Part shown: positions 8,434-16,307 of the stretch, piece after piece
How positions within the stretch are numbered: position 1 is the stretch's first letter
Layout: every line of letters starts with the position of its first letter
NCBI RefSeq assembly: GCF_020682705.1
Contig: NZ_JAGTTN010000006.1
Location: forward strand, 172,019-236,018
Source of the DNA: Microbacterium allomyrinae
GTDB taxonomy: Bacteria > Actinomycetota > Actinomycetes > Actinomycetales > Microbacteriaceae
DNA: 64,000 nt
Direction of reading: 5' to 3'
Notes under the pieces: model-generated
The model's input: the letters and a program-made list of their open reading frames with translations, nothing else
Databases searched by the model: none
What the model was told of the DNA's origin: nothing
Program-made: the position numbers and the translations under genes

Positions 8434-9729
8434 CTACAGGGTCGCCGCCGCGTCCTGCATCCGCTGCACGATCTCTTCGGGCGTTCCGGTGCCTGCGAAC
8501 AGGTTGACGATGCCCTCGTTCATCGCGTTTCCGACGGTGGTGCCGAATGCGGTGTCGAACCAGAGCTGCACGAAGGATGCCGCGGCGAGGCCGTCGGCGA
8601 CCATCTTCAGGTTGGGGTCCTCGAGCGAGGACTGCGCCGCGGGCACCGTGGGGATGCCGGAGCCGCTGGCCGCGAACTTCTTCTGCACGTCTTCGCTCAT
8701 GATGTAGGCGAGCAGTTCTGCGCACTCCGGCGGAGCATCCGCGGAGCAGCCGAAGCCGTCGCCGCCGCCCAGCGCGGCGGTCGGGTCGCCGTCGGCACCG
8801 GCGATGCCGGGCACGGGGAACCAGCCGAGGAAGGCGGGCACCTCCTGATCGGGCGTGAGGCCGCCGATCACGCCGGCGTTCCAGTGGCCCATGAGCTCCA
8901 TCGAGGCCTGGCCGTTGGCGACGAGGCCTGCCGAGCTGCCTGCGCCCTGCTGGGCGGGCGTGCCGAGGAAGCCGTCCTGGAACGGCTCGACGCCGAGGAA
9001 GTCCTGCAGCTGCTCGCCCGCTTCGACCCAGCACGGGTCGGTGAAGTCGAACTCGGTCTCGGCGGCGGCGAGCGTCTCGGGCGAGCACGACTTGAGCGCG
9101 AACTGGTACCACCAGTGCGCCGCCGGCCAGCCGTCGCCCGCACCGACGGCGATCGGCGTGCTGCCGGCCTCGCGGAGGGCGCCGACGACCTCGACCAGCT
9201 CGTCGAAGGTGGTGGGCACCTCGGCGCCCGCGTCGGCGAACTGCTCGGTGTTGTACCAGAAGCCCTCGACGCCGAAGGTGAACGGGATGCCGTAGGTGAC
9301 GCCGTCGACCTGCCACGGGTTCACCGTCGCACCGACGCTCTCGACGGTGTCGCCGATGACGTCATCGAGCGGCATGAGATAGCCGTTCTCCACCTGGCCC
9401 CGCAGCTCGCCGCCCGGCCACACCTGGAAGAGGTCGGGCGGATCGCCCGCAGCCAGCGCGTTCGGGATGAGCGTGCGCTGCAGCTCCTCGTTCTGATAGC
9501 CGGTCTGCTCGACCGTGACGCCGGGGTGGGCCTCTTCGAACTCGGCGGCCACCTCTTCCCAGACCGCGGGCATGGGTCCCGAAGTGGCGTTGTGCCACCA
9601 CGTGAGAGTGACCCCGTCGCCGTCTTCTCCGCCGCCGCCATCGCCGGCCGAACAGCCGGCGAGAGCGCCGGCCGCGATACCTGCTGCGGCGATTCCTGCG
9701 AAGACGCGCATCCTGCTGCGTGTGTTCAT
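8434..9729 (-). CDS. Sugar-binding lipoprotein of an ABC importer
   Basis: A 431-aa extracellular solute-binding protein (family 1). The signal peptide ends in the lipobox LAGC, so Cys26 would be lipidated and anchor the protein outside the membrane. The mature part begins after a glycine-rich linker with VTLTWWHN, the usual first strand of this fold, and contains the conserved GxPxxFGVEGFWYN segment near 140-160. ATG at 9729 has AGAGG upstream. It is the first gene of the importer-GH3 operon, and the region in front of it carries CGAA/TTCG palindromes. The ligand is inferred to be a xylo-oligosaccharide from the GH3 and xylAB neighbours. Confidence 0.95.
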   Translation of the reverse strand: MNTRSRMRVFAGIAAAGIAAGALAGCSAGDGGGGEDGDGVTLTWWHNATSGPMPAVWEEVAAEFEEAHPGVTVEQTGYQNEELQRTLIPNALAAGDPPDLFQVWPGGELRGQVENGYLMPLDDVIGDTVESVGATVNPWQVDGVTYGIPFTFGVEGFWYNTEQFADAGAEVPTTFDELVEVVGALREAGSTPIAVGAGDGWPAAHWWYQFALKSCSPETLAAAETEFDFTDPCWVEAGEQLQDFLGVEPFQDGFLGTPAQQGAGSSAGLVANGQASMELMGHWNAGVIGGLTPDQEVPAFLGWFPVPGIAGADGDPTAALGGGDGFGCSADAPPECAELLAYIMSEDVQKKFAASGSGIPTVPAAQSSLEDPNLKMVADGLAAASFVQLWFDTAFGTTVGNAMNEGIVNLFAGTGTPEEIVQRMQDAAATL

Positions 9730-9741
9730 CTTCGAACCTCT

Positions 9742-9766
9742 CGAAAGTTTCGACTTCGACGTCGAA
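9742..9766. promoter_or_regulatory. CGAA/TTCG palindromes in front of the importer operon
   Basis: CGAAAGTTTCG (9742-9752) is an 11-bp palindrome and TTCGACGTCGAA (9755-9766) is a perfect 12-bp palindrome. Together they form a double operator 13 nt upstream of the binding-protein start. CGAA-N-TTCG half-sites recall, from memory, those reported for the Streptomyces xylobiose repressor BxlR, a LacI-type protein. The likely binder is either the LacI protein at 2841 or the ROK protein at 9864. Confidence 0.65.
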
Positions 9767-9863
9767 AGTGATGTGGACGTGCTCAGAGTACGTCAGAGAG
9801 GGATTTGAGGTCAAGGGCAACAAATACCCTGAACGGGGGCATTCCGCCCGTACAGTGAGTCGG

Positions 9864-11030
9864 GTGACCGATCCGCTTCCCGCCGTCGAGGGCATCCGCC
9901 AGCGAAACCTCGCCCGGCTGCTGCGCCTCGTGCACCTCGAGGGCCCGCTGTCACGGGCCAGCCTCACCGAATCCACCGGCCTGAACCGCTCGACCGTCGC
10001 CGACCTGGTGGCAGAGCTCGCCCGTCTCGGCCTCGTCGCCGAGCACGCTCCCGACCCGTCCCGACGCGTCGGACGCCCCTCCCCCGTGGTCGCCGTCGAT
10101 CACACCGTGCTCGCCCTCGCCGTGAACCCCGAAGTGGACGCCCTCACCATCGCCGCGGTCGGGCTCGACCACACCATCGCGCGGCGGGAGCGCATCGACC
10201 TGGACCACCTGCTCACTCCCGCCGAGACCGCTGCCCTCGTCGCCGCACGACTGCGCGCCTGGCGCTCCGGCCCGCTCGCCGCGGCACGCATCGTCTCGGT
10301 GGGCCTGGCGGTGCCCGGACTCGTCCGCGCAGCCGACGGGCTGGTGCGCAACGCCCCTCACCTGCGCTGGATCGACGCGCCGCTGCGCGACCTCGTCTCG
10401 GCCGCCACGGACCTTCCGACCGTCGTGGGCAACGACGCCGCGCTCGGCGCCCTCGCCGAGCACCTCTACGGCGCCGCACGCGGCATCGATGACGTCGTCT
10501 ACCTCAACGGCGGCGCGAGCGGCATCGGCGGCGGGCTGATCGTGCACGGGATGCCGGTGGCCGGCGCCGGCGGATACTCCGGCGAGTTCGGCCAGAACCG
10601 CCCCGGCATCGCCGCCGACACCGACCGCCGCGCCGAGAACGGGGTGCTCGAGGACGAGGTCAGCCGGGCGCGCCTGCTCGCCGCCGTCGGCCTGCACACC
10701 GCGGACGAGCCGACCCTCGCCGCCGCACTCGGGGCATCCGAAGACCCCGCGGTGGAGGCGGAGCTCGCCCGGCAGCGCCGCATCCTCTCCACCGCCCTCG
10801 CCAACGCCGTGAACGTGCTGAACCCCTCGGTCGTTGTCCTGGGCGGCTTCCTCGCCACGATCGCCGCCCACGATCCGCAGGGGCTCCTCGACGCCGTCGC
10901 CGCACAGGCCATGCCCTCCACGATGGAGGGTCTCGACATCCGCGTCGCCTCCCTCGCCGAGGACCGCCTGCTCATCGGCGCCGCCGAAGCCGCCTTCGCG
11001 GATCTGCTCCGCGACCCGACCGCGCTCTGA
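9864..11030 (+). CDS. ROK-family transcriptional regulator without the zinc motif
   Basis: A 388-aa protein with an N-terminal winged helix-turn-helix (about 13-60; the recognition region is SRASLTESTGLNRSTVADLV) followed by a sugar-kinase-like ROK domain. The glycine-rich GGASGIGGGLIVHG loop is present, but the CxCGxxGCxE zinc-binding motif of typical ROK proteins is absent. The matching stretch after GYSGEFG holds no cysteine. It is divergent from the sugar importer operon and is probably its repressor or co-repressor. GTG at 9864 is preferred; an in-frame GTG at 9855 adds three residues. No clear ribosome site is seen for either. Confidence 0.88.
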   Translation: MTDPLPAVEGIRQRNLARLLRLVHLEGPLSRASLTESTGLNRSTVADLVAELARLGLVAEHAPDPSRRVGRPSPVVAVDHTVLALAVNPEVDALTIAAVGLDHTIARRERIDLDHLLTPAETAALVAARLRAWRSGPLAAARIVSVGLAVPGLVRAADGLVRNAPHLRWIDAPLRDLVSAATDLPTVVGNDAALGALAEHLYGAARGIDDVVYLNGGASGIGGGLIVHGMPVAGAGGYSGEFGQNRPGIAADTDRRAENGVLEDEVSRARLLAAVGLHTADEPTLAAALGASEDPAVEAELARQRRILSTALANAVNVLNPSVVVLGGFLATIAAHDPQGLLDAVAAQAMPSTMEGLDIRVASLAEDRLLIGAAEAAFADLLRDPTAL

Positions 11031-11120
11031 CGCGCCCCGCGCCGCCCCCGCGCCGGATGCCCGGCCATCCGCACGGCGGACGGTCCGCCGCAACGACCGG
11101 CGGATCAGGACGAACCGTCG

Positions 11121-11151
11121 TGGACACGCTCGATGTCCTCGCGAGTATCGT
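11121..11151 (+). promoter_or_regulatory. Possible promoter of the class III aminotransferase
   Basis: TGGACA (11121-11126) and TATCGT (11146-11151) are spaced 19 nt and lie 30 nt before the start codon. A compact hairpin GGCGGACGGTCCGCC (11075-11089) just upstream may end transcription from the ROK gene. Both are weak, sequence-only calls. Confidence 0.35.
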
Positions 11152-11180
11152 CGGGAGCACGTCCAGACGGAAGGCCCGCT

Positions 11181-12602
11181 ATGTCGACCACGACCGAACG
11201 CCACGCCCGCACCGACCGCCCCGCGAGGAGCGAGGCCGAGCTGCAGCAGATGGCGAAGGACCACCTCTGGATGCACTTCGCACGGCAGTCCGTCATGACC
11301 GACGGTCCGGGCGTGCCCATCATCGTCAAGGGCGAGGGCCACCACATCTGGGACTCGCAGGGCAAGAAGTACATCGACGGCCTCGCGGGGCTCTTCGTGG
11401 TCGCCGCCGGCCACGGTCGCAAGCGGCTCGCCGAGGTCGCGGCCACGCAGGCCGAGCAGCTCGCGTTCTTCCCCATCTGGTCGTACGCGCACCCGGCGGC
11501 CATCGAGCTGGCCGATCGCCTGGCCGACTACGCGCCGGGCGACCTCAACAAGGTCTTCTTCTCGACGGGCGGCGGCGAGGCCGTCGAGACCGCGTTCAAG
11601 CTCGCCAAGTACTACTGGAAGCTGCAGGGCAAGCCCACCAAGCACAAGGTGATCTCACGCGCGGTCGCCTACCACGGCACTCCGCAGGGCGCGCTGGCGA
11701 TCACCGGCATCCCCGCCATGAAGGCGATGTTCGAGCCCGTGACGCCGGGCGGATTCCGGGTGCCGAACACGAACTTCTATCGCGCCGACGACATGGGCGC
11801 CCCCTCTCACGACATCGAGGCGTTCGGCGTATGGGCGGCCGACCGCATCGAGGAGATGATCCAGTTCGAGGGTCCCGACACGGTCGCCGCCGTCTTCCTC
11901 GAGCCGGTTCAGAACTCCGGAGGCTGCTTCCCGCCGCCGCCCGGATACTTCCAGCGCGTCCGCCAGATCTGCGACAAGTACGACGTGCTGCTGGTCAGCG
12001 ACGAGGTCATCTGCGCCTTCGGGCGCATCGGTCACATGTTCGCGTGCGACGCGTACGGCTACGTCCCCGACATGATCACGTGCGCGAAGGCGATGACCAG
12101 CGGCTACTCGCCGATCGGCGCGACCATCGTCAGCGACCGCATCTACGAGCCGTTCGCGCACGGTGACACGGCGTTCTACCACGGCTACACCTTCGGCGGG
12201 CATCCGGTCTCGGCCGCCGTCGCGCTCGAGAACCTCGACATCTTCGAGGAGGAGGGGCTGAACCAGCACGTGCGCGAGAACTCGCCGATCTTCCGCTCGA
12301 CGCTCGAGAAGCTCACCGATCTGCCGATCGTCGGCGACGTGCGCGGAGACGGGTACTTCTTCGGCATCGAGCTCGTCAAGGACAAGACGACCAAAGAGAC
12401 GTTCGACGACGACGAGTCCGAGAGGCTGCTGCGCGGATTCCTCTCGAAGGCGCTGTTCGATGCCGGCCTGTACTGCCGTGCGGACGACCGCGGGGATCCG
12501 GTCATCCAGCTGGCGCCGCCCCTCACGGTGGGCCCCGCCGAGTTCGACGAGATCGAGCAGATCCTCCGCGGCGTGCTCACCGAGGCCTGGGCCAGGCTCT
12601 GA
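11181..12602 (+). CDS. Class III (omega) aminotransferase
   Basis: A 473-aa PLP enzyme that moves amino groups from omega-amino acids or diamines to a keto acid such as pyruvate. The fold-type I marks are clear: STGGGEAVETAFK binding the cofactor phosphate (about 128-140), LVSDEVICAFGRIG with the PLP-contacting Asp274, and the Schiff-base Lys303 in CAKAMTSGYSPIGA. ATG at 11181 has GGAAGG 7 nt upstream. It stands alone, convergent with the small gene at 12610, so context does not reveal the substrate. Similarity of the N-terminal LWMHF and ligand-pocket stretches to putrescine or beta-alanine-pyruvate type enzymes is a guess from pattern. Confidence 0.93.
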   Translation: MSTTTERHARTDRPARSEAELQQMAKDHLWMHFARQSVMTDGPGVPIIVKGEGHHIWDSQGKKYIDGLAGLFVVAAGHGRKRLAEVAATQAEQLAFFPIWSYAHPAAIELADRLADYAPGDLNKVFFSTGGGEAVETAFKLAKYYWKLQGKPTKHKVISRAVAYHGTPQGALAITGIPAMKAMFEPVTPGGFRVPNTNFYRADDMGAPSHDIEAFGVWAADRIEEMIQFEGPDTVAAVFLEPVQNSGGCFPPPPGYFQRVRQICDKYDVLLVSDEVICAFGRIGHMFACDAYGYVPDMITCAKAMTSGYSPIGATIVSDRIYEPFAHGDTAFYHGYTFGGHPVSAAVALENLDIFEEEGLNQHVRENSPIFRSTLEKLTDLPIVGDVRGDGYFFGIELVKDKTTKETFDDDESERLLRGFLSKALFDAGLYCRADDRGDPVIQLAPPLTVGPAEFDEIEQILRGVLTEAWARL

Positions 12603-12609
12603 CGCCTGC

Positions 12610-12930
12610 TCAGCCCTGAGCGTCGGGCAGTTCGTCCTCGGTGGGCTCGGGCAGGATGGTCAGCCCGCTCGGGCCGCTCGCGGCCTGCATGAGCTCTTCG
12701 ATCCACGCACGATTGATGCGGGGCTGACGACTGCCGAAGAAGTGGAACTGCAAGGGCACCGCGGGGTGGATCCAGAAGCTGCGGCGACCGCTGCCGTCAC
12801 CGATCTCGATGTCGAACATGAAGGGCTCCGACCGGCGGAGCTTGTTCATCACGACGATCCGAAGGTGCGCGAGAGTACGGTCGTCGATATCGACGGAACT
12901 GCCCGTCGTGTCGTAGATGAACCTGCCCAT
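12610..12930 (-). CDS. Small conserved protein of Microbacteriaceae (DUF7882-like)
   Basis: A 106-aa protein starting MGRFIYDTTG, with central NKLRRSEPFMFDIE, a WIHP motif, and FGSRQPRINRAWIEELMQAA near residues 66-85. I recognise this as a small family common in Microbacteriaceae, often listed as DUF7882 and in older records wrongly as an ATP-dependent DNA ligase. No catalytic motif or membrane segment is visible, and the function is unknown. It lies on the minus strand, ending 7 nt from the convergent aminotransferase, and follows the TetR gene in the same direction after 20 nt, so they may share a transcript. Strong codon conservation in the expected frame supports it as real. Confidence 0.82.
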   Translation of the reverse strand: MGRFIYDTTGSSVDIDDRTLAHLRIVVMNKLRRSEPFMFDIEIGDGSGRRSFWIHPAVPLQFHFFGSRQPRINRAWIEELMQAASGPSGLTILPEPTEDELPDAQG

Positions 12931-12950
12931 ATCTGGAGCCTAGTGCCGCG

Positions 12951-13532
12951 TCATCGCGGAGCGAATGCGGCGCGGAAGAGCGCTCTGGCACGCGCGGCGA
13001 CGGCGGGCCGCTGCGCGGGATCGGATCGCGCGAGTTCGGTCGCGAGCATGCCGGTCGCCATCGTCACGTCCTCCGTCTCGACGTGTCCGCCGATCCGGCC
13101 CGCGTCGCGGTCGCGCTCCACGACGCGCGCGACCAGATCGTGGAAGCGCGCCCCGAGTCCGGCGACGCGGGGGTCGCGCAGGTCGGCGGTGATCAGCTCG
13201 ATGAACGCGGTCGAGACGACGGCCTGCTCCACGACCAGGTCGAGCAGATCGTCGATGGTGCGGTCGGCAGGAGCGGTGTCGTCCTCGAGACCGCGCACAT
13301 TGTCTTCGAAGACCGCGACGGCCAGCGCCGTGCGGTCGGGGAAGTGCCGGTAGAGGCTTCCCTGGCCGACACCGGCGCGCTTGGCCACGGCGCTGAACGG
13401 CGCACCCAGCCCGCCCTCGGCGTAGACCTCGCGCGCGGCGGCGATCAGGGCGCGGCGATTGTCGGCTGCGGCGGCGGGACCGCGGTTCTGGCGTGAGAGG
13501 GAACTCACGCGGGGGGATGCGGTACTCGGCAC
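12951..13532 (-). CDS. TetR-family repressor
   Basis: A 193-aa protein with an N-terminal TetR helix-turn-helix (about residues 25-70, including PFSAVAKRAGVGQGSLYRHFPDRTAL) and an all-helical ligand domain without recognisable specificity. The start is GTG at 13532; no ribosome site precedes it, and TAGGCT about 7 nt upstream would fit a leaderless transcript. It is divergent from the SDR gene at 13582 with only 49 nt between them, and a perfect 8+8-bp palindrome lies in that gap. The likely role is self-repression plus control of the dehydrogenase. A GTG eight codons downstream is an alternative start. Confidence 0.9.
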   Translation of the reverse strand: MPSTASPRVSSLSRQNRGPAAAADNRRALIAAAREVYAEGGLGAPFSAVAKRAGVGQGSLYRHFPDRTALAVAVFEDNVRGLEDDTAPADRTIDDLLDLVVEQAVVSTAFIELITADLRDPRVAGLGARFHDLVARVVERDRDAGRIGGHVETEDVTMATGMLATELARSDPAQRPAVAARARALFRAAFAPR

Positions 13533-13546
13533 GGGTGTAGCCTAGT

Positions 13547-13566
13547 ACCGGACACTGTTGTCCGGT
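13547..13566. promoter_or_regulatory. TetR-type operator between the repressor and SDR genes
   Basis: ACCGGACA (13547-13554) and TGTCCGGT (13559-13566) are perfectly complementary 8-bp arms around a 4-nt centre. Size and position match a TetR operator controlling both divergent genes. It overlaps the likely start of both transcripts. Confidence 0.75.
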
Positions 13567-13581
13567 TGAAAGGAAGCAATC

Positions 13582-14652
13582 ATGACCACCAGCACCACGC
13601 CGCTGACCGGCGACACCTCCATCGCGAACTGGCTCGACGACCCCATCGGCGGCGCCATCCTTCGCGACATGCTCGCCCAGGGCGGGCAGACCGCCGACGC
13701 CTTCAAGCCCGTCCGGCGCCTCGCGATCAAGCGCCTCGTGAAGCTGAGCCGCGGCGCGTTCACGCAGGAGGCCCTCGACGACATCATCCGCCGCGCTGCG
13801 GCCGGCGAGGTGCCCGAGGGCGCCCCGGCGCCGAGCACGATCGACGAGGACGAGGCATCCGCCCCCGCCGCACCCGCGGTCGCACTCCGCGAGTGGACCG
13901 AGCGCCTCGACCAGGGCCGATTCACCGGCAAGACCGTCATCGTCACCGGGGCCGGCTCCGGCATCGGTCGCGCCACCGCCTCGCGCGTCGCGCGCGAAGG
14001 CGGACGCGTGGTCGCCGTCGACGTCAGCGGCGAGCGCCTCGACGAGTTCGTGGCCGAGCATCCCGCCGCCGACATCGTGCCCCTCGTCGCCGACATCACC
14101 GACGACGCCGGCATCGCGCAGATCATCGCCGCCGCCGGTGAGACCGTCGACGCCCTCGCCAACATCGCCGGGATCATGGACGACATGACGCCGGTGGGCG
14201 AGATGACGGATGCCGTGTGGCAGCGCGTCTTCCGCGTGAACGTCGACGGCACCATGAAGCTCATGCGCGCGGTGATCCCCGGCATGCTCGCCCAGGGCGG
14301 CGGATCGATCGTGAACACCGCCTCGGAGGCGGCGCTGCGCGGCTCGGCCGCCGGCGCCGCCTACACGGCCTCCAAGCACGCCGTCGTCGGCCTCACGAAG
14401 TCGAGCGCGTTCATGTACGGCCCCAGCGGCATCCGCGTCAACGCCGTCGCACCCGGTGCCACCATCACCAACATCGAGGCCACGTTCGCGTCACCGCTGG
14501 GCGCGGAGCGCGTGCGCACCGCGATGGCGATCCTCCCCGACCCCGCCGAGGCCGATGCCCTCGCGGCGTCGATCACATTCCTGCTCAGCGACGACGGCGT
14601 GAACGTCAACGGCGTCGTGCTCGCGAGCGACGGCGGCTGGTCGGCCGCCTGA
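13582..14652 (+). CDS. Short-chain dehydrogenase with an N-terminal helical extension
   Basis: A 356-aa NAD(P)-dependent oxidoreductase. The classical SDR core starts near residue 113: cofactor loop TGAGSGIG (122-129), and catalytic Ser248, Tyr261 and Lys265 in the order S...YTASK. Ahead of it are about 110 extra residues, mostly helical (ANWLDDPIGGAILRDML ... RRLAIKRLVKLSRGAFTQEAL) followed by an acidic alanine/proline linker; ordinary SDRs lack this. ATG at 13582 has AAAGGAAG upstream. It is controlled, by position, by the adjacent TetR protein, whose operator lies 16 nt before the start. The extension resembles the small helical domain seen at the end of some glycosidases; that likeness is tentative. 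Substrate unknown. Confidence 0.93.
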   Translation: MTTSTTPLTGDTSIANWLDDPIGGAILRDMLAQGGQTADAFKPVRRLAIKRLVKLSRGAFTQEALDDIIRRAAAGEVPEGAPAPSTIDEDEASAPAAPAVALREWTERLDQGRFTGKTVIVTGAGSGIGRATASRVAREGGRVVAVDVSGERLDEFVAEHPAADIVPLVADITDDAGIAQIIAAAGETVDALANIAGIMDDMTPVGEMTDAVWQRVFRVNVDGTMKLMRAVIPGMLAQGGGSIVNTASEAALRGSAAGAAYTASKHAVVGLTKSSAFMYGPSGIRVNAVAPGATITNIEATFASPLGAERVRTAMAILPDPAEADALAASITFLLSDDGVNVNGVVLASDGGWSAA

Positions 14653-14665
14653 TCCCGAACCGCGG

Positions 14666-14694
14666 CGCCCCGGCCGACCCGAACGGCCGGGGCG
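14666..14694. terminator. Two-way terminator hairpin
   Basis: CGCCCCGGCCG (14666-14676) and CGGCCGGGGCG (14684-14694) form a perfect 11-bp stem with a 7-nt loop between the convergent SDR and transporter genes. No long T-tract follows on either strand, which is common in GC-rich actinobacteria. Confidence 0.75.
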
Positions 14695-14705
14695 TCGCGC
14701 ACCAC

Positions 14706-16265
14706 TCAGAACGGCCAGATGAGCGGGACGTAGAAGACCGCCATCAGGAGGAAGAACAGCACGAGCGGCAGTCCGAGCTTCCAGTAGTCGCCGAAGCGGA
14801 ATCCCGCCGGCTCCATCACCATGAGGTTGACCGGGGTCGCGATCGGGGTGAGGAACGCCGCGGCGCCCGCGACGGTGAGTGCCATCATGAACGGCTGCAC
14901 CGAGAGGTCGAGCGCCTGCGCGACCGAGATCGCGATCGGCGCCACGATGAGCACCGTCGCGGTGTTGCTGATGAGCTGCCCGAGCACGACGGTCAGTCCG
15001 CACAGCGCGAGCAGGGCGGCATGGGGCCCCGCGTCACCGAGGGCCGACAGCATCCATCCCGCGACGAGGTCGGCGGTGCCGGTCTGGATGAAGGCGGTCG
15101 ACAGCGGGATCATCCCCGCGATCAGCACCACCGTCGTCCACGAGATCGAGTGGTAGGCCTGCGTCGAGGTCACCGTGCGCGTGAGCACGAGCGCGCACGC
15201 GGCCAGCAGCGCCGCGACAGCCGGCGGCACGAGCCCGGTCGCCAGCAGGATGATCATCGCGAGCAGGATGACGATCGCGCGCTTCGCGCCGCGCCCCAGC
15301 GGCACCGAGCGCCGCAGCCGCTGCGGGTCGTCGACCGCCAGGATCCCCGGCTCGCTGGAGCGCCTCGACAGGTCGTCCCACGCGCCCTGCAGCAGCAGCG
15401 CATCGCCGGCCTGCACGAGGAACTCCGTTCCCTTCAGCTGCTCGTCGCCGCGGCGGGCGGCCAGCACCACGAGGTCGCCGTCAGGGGTGGTCATGCCGGC
15501 GCAGACCCGCTTGCCGATGAGCGGCGACCGGGGCGCGACGACGACCTCGGTGATGCCGGTGTTCGGGCCGAGCAGCGTGCCGGTGTCGAGCGTGAGCGAG
15601 TACTGCTGGCGCAGCAGCCGCGCATGGCGCACGAGGTCGACCGGCATGAGCGCCCCGGTCCGTTCGGGCACGAGCCCGCCGCCGAGCAGGAGGATCACGA
15701 CGGCGCCCACCACGACGGGGATGCCGACCAGCGCGAACTCGAAGAAGCCGAACGTGCGCCCGCCGGCCGCCGCCGCGAAGTCCGAGACGAGGATGTTCAC
15801 CGGGGTGCCGGTCAGCAGCAGCAGCGAGCCCGCGGATGCCGCGAACGCCAGGGGCATGAGCAGCCGCGACGATGTGATCCCCGCGCGCGCTGCCACCACG
15901 ACGACCAGCGGCAGGAGCGCCGCGACGGCGCCGTTGATGCTGATCAGGGCCGACAGCACCGCCACCAGCAGCGCGATAACGACGATGAGCGTGCTGCGCT
16001 TCGTGCCGGCGCGCCCGATCACCATCTGGCCCGCCCACGCGGTCACCCCGGTCGCATCCAGCGACTCGCTCACCACGAACAGCGCCGCGATGAACAGCAC
16101 CGTCGGGTCGCCGAATCCGGCGAGCGCCTGCGGGAGCGTGAGCACTCCCGTGAAGAAGAGCGCGAGCGCGACGCCGATGGCGACGATCCCGATCGGCACG
16201 CGGTTGCTCATGAACGCGGCGACAGCGAGGACCAGGATGACGAGGGTTGCGGCGACGGGGTCCAC
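14706..16265 (-). CDS. SLC13/DASS-type anion transporter with an RCK_C (TrkA-C) domain
   Basis: A 519-aa membrane protein with about 11 hydrophobic segments arranged as two related halves. Each half has the family's asparagine-threonine signature (GTPVNILV near 150 and ISNTATVLIVAP / IATPVNLMV in the second half). Between them, about residues 220-310, lies a soluble RCK_C/TrkA-C-like domain (ITEVVVAPRSPLIGKRV ... GDALLLQGAWDDL). Members carry dicarboxylates, sulfate or similar anions with sodium. Sulfate is attractive given the cysteine genes next to it, but the sequence does not decide this. The start is GTG at 16265 with GAGG close by. It ends 11 nt from a terminator and follows the metB-like gene after 42 nt on the same strand. 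Confidence 0.9.
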   Translation of the reverse strand: MDPVAATLVILVLAVAAFMSNRVPIGIVAIGVALALFFTGVLTLPQALAGFGDPTVLFIAALFVVSESLDATGVTAWAGQMVIGRAGTKRSTLIVVIALLVAVLSALISINGAVAALLPLVVVVAARAGITSSRLLMPLAFAASAGSLLLLTGTPVNILVSDFAAAAGGRTFGFFEFALVGIPVVVGAVVILLLGGGLVPERTGALMPVDLVRHARLLRQQYSLTLDTGTLLGPNTGITEVVVAPRSPLIGKRVCAGMTTPDGDLVVLAARRGDEQLKGTEFLVQAGDALLLQGAWDDLSRRSSEPGILAVDDPQRLRRSVPLGRGAKRAIVILLAMIILLATGLVPPAVAALLAACALVLTRTVTSTQAYHSISWTTVVLIAGMIPLSTAFIQTGTADLVAGWMLSALGDAGPHAALLALCGLTVVLGQLISNTATVLIVAPIAISVAQALDLSVQPFMMALTVAGAAAFLTPIATPVNLMVMEPAGFRFGDYWKLGLPLVLFFLLMAVFYVPLIWPF

Positions 16266-16307
16266 GACCTCAGCGTAGCCACCGCCCTCGCCCGGCGGCG
16301 GGTCGCG

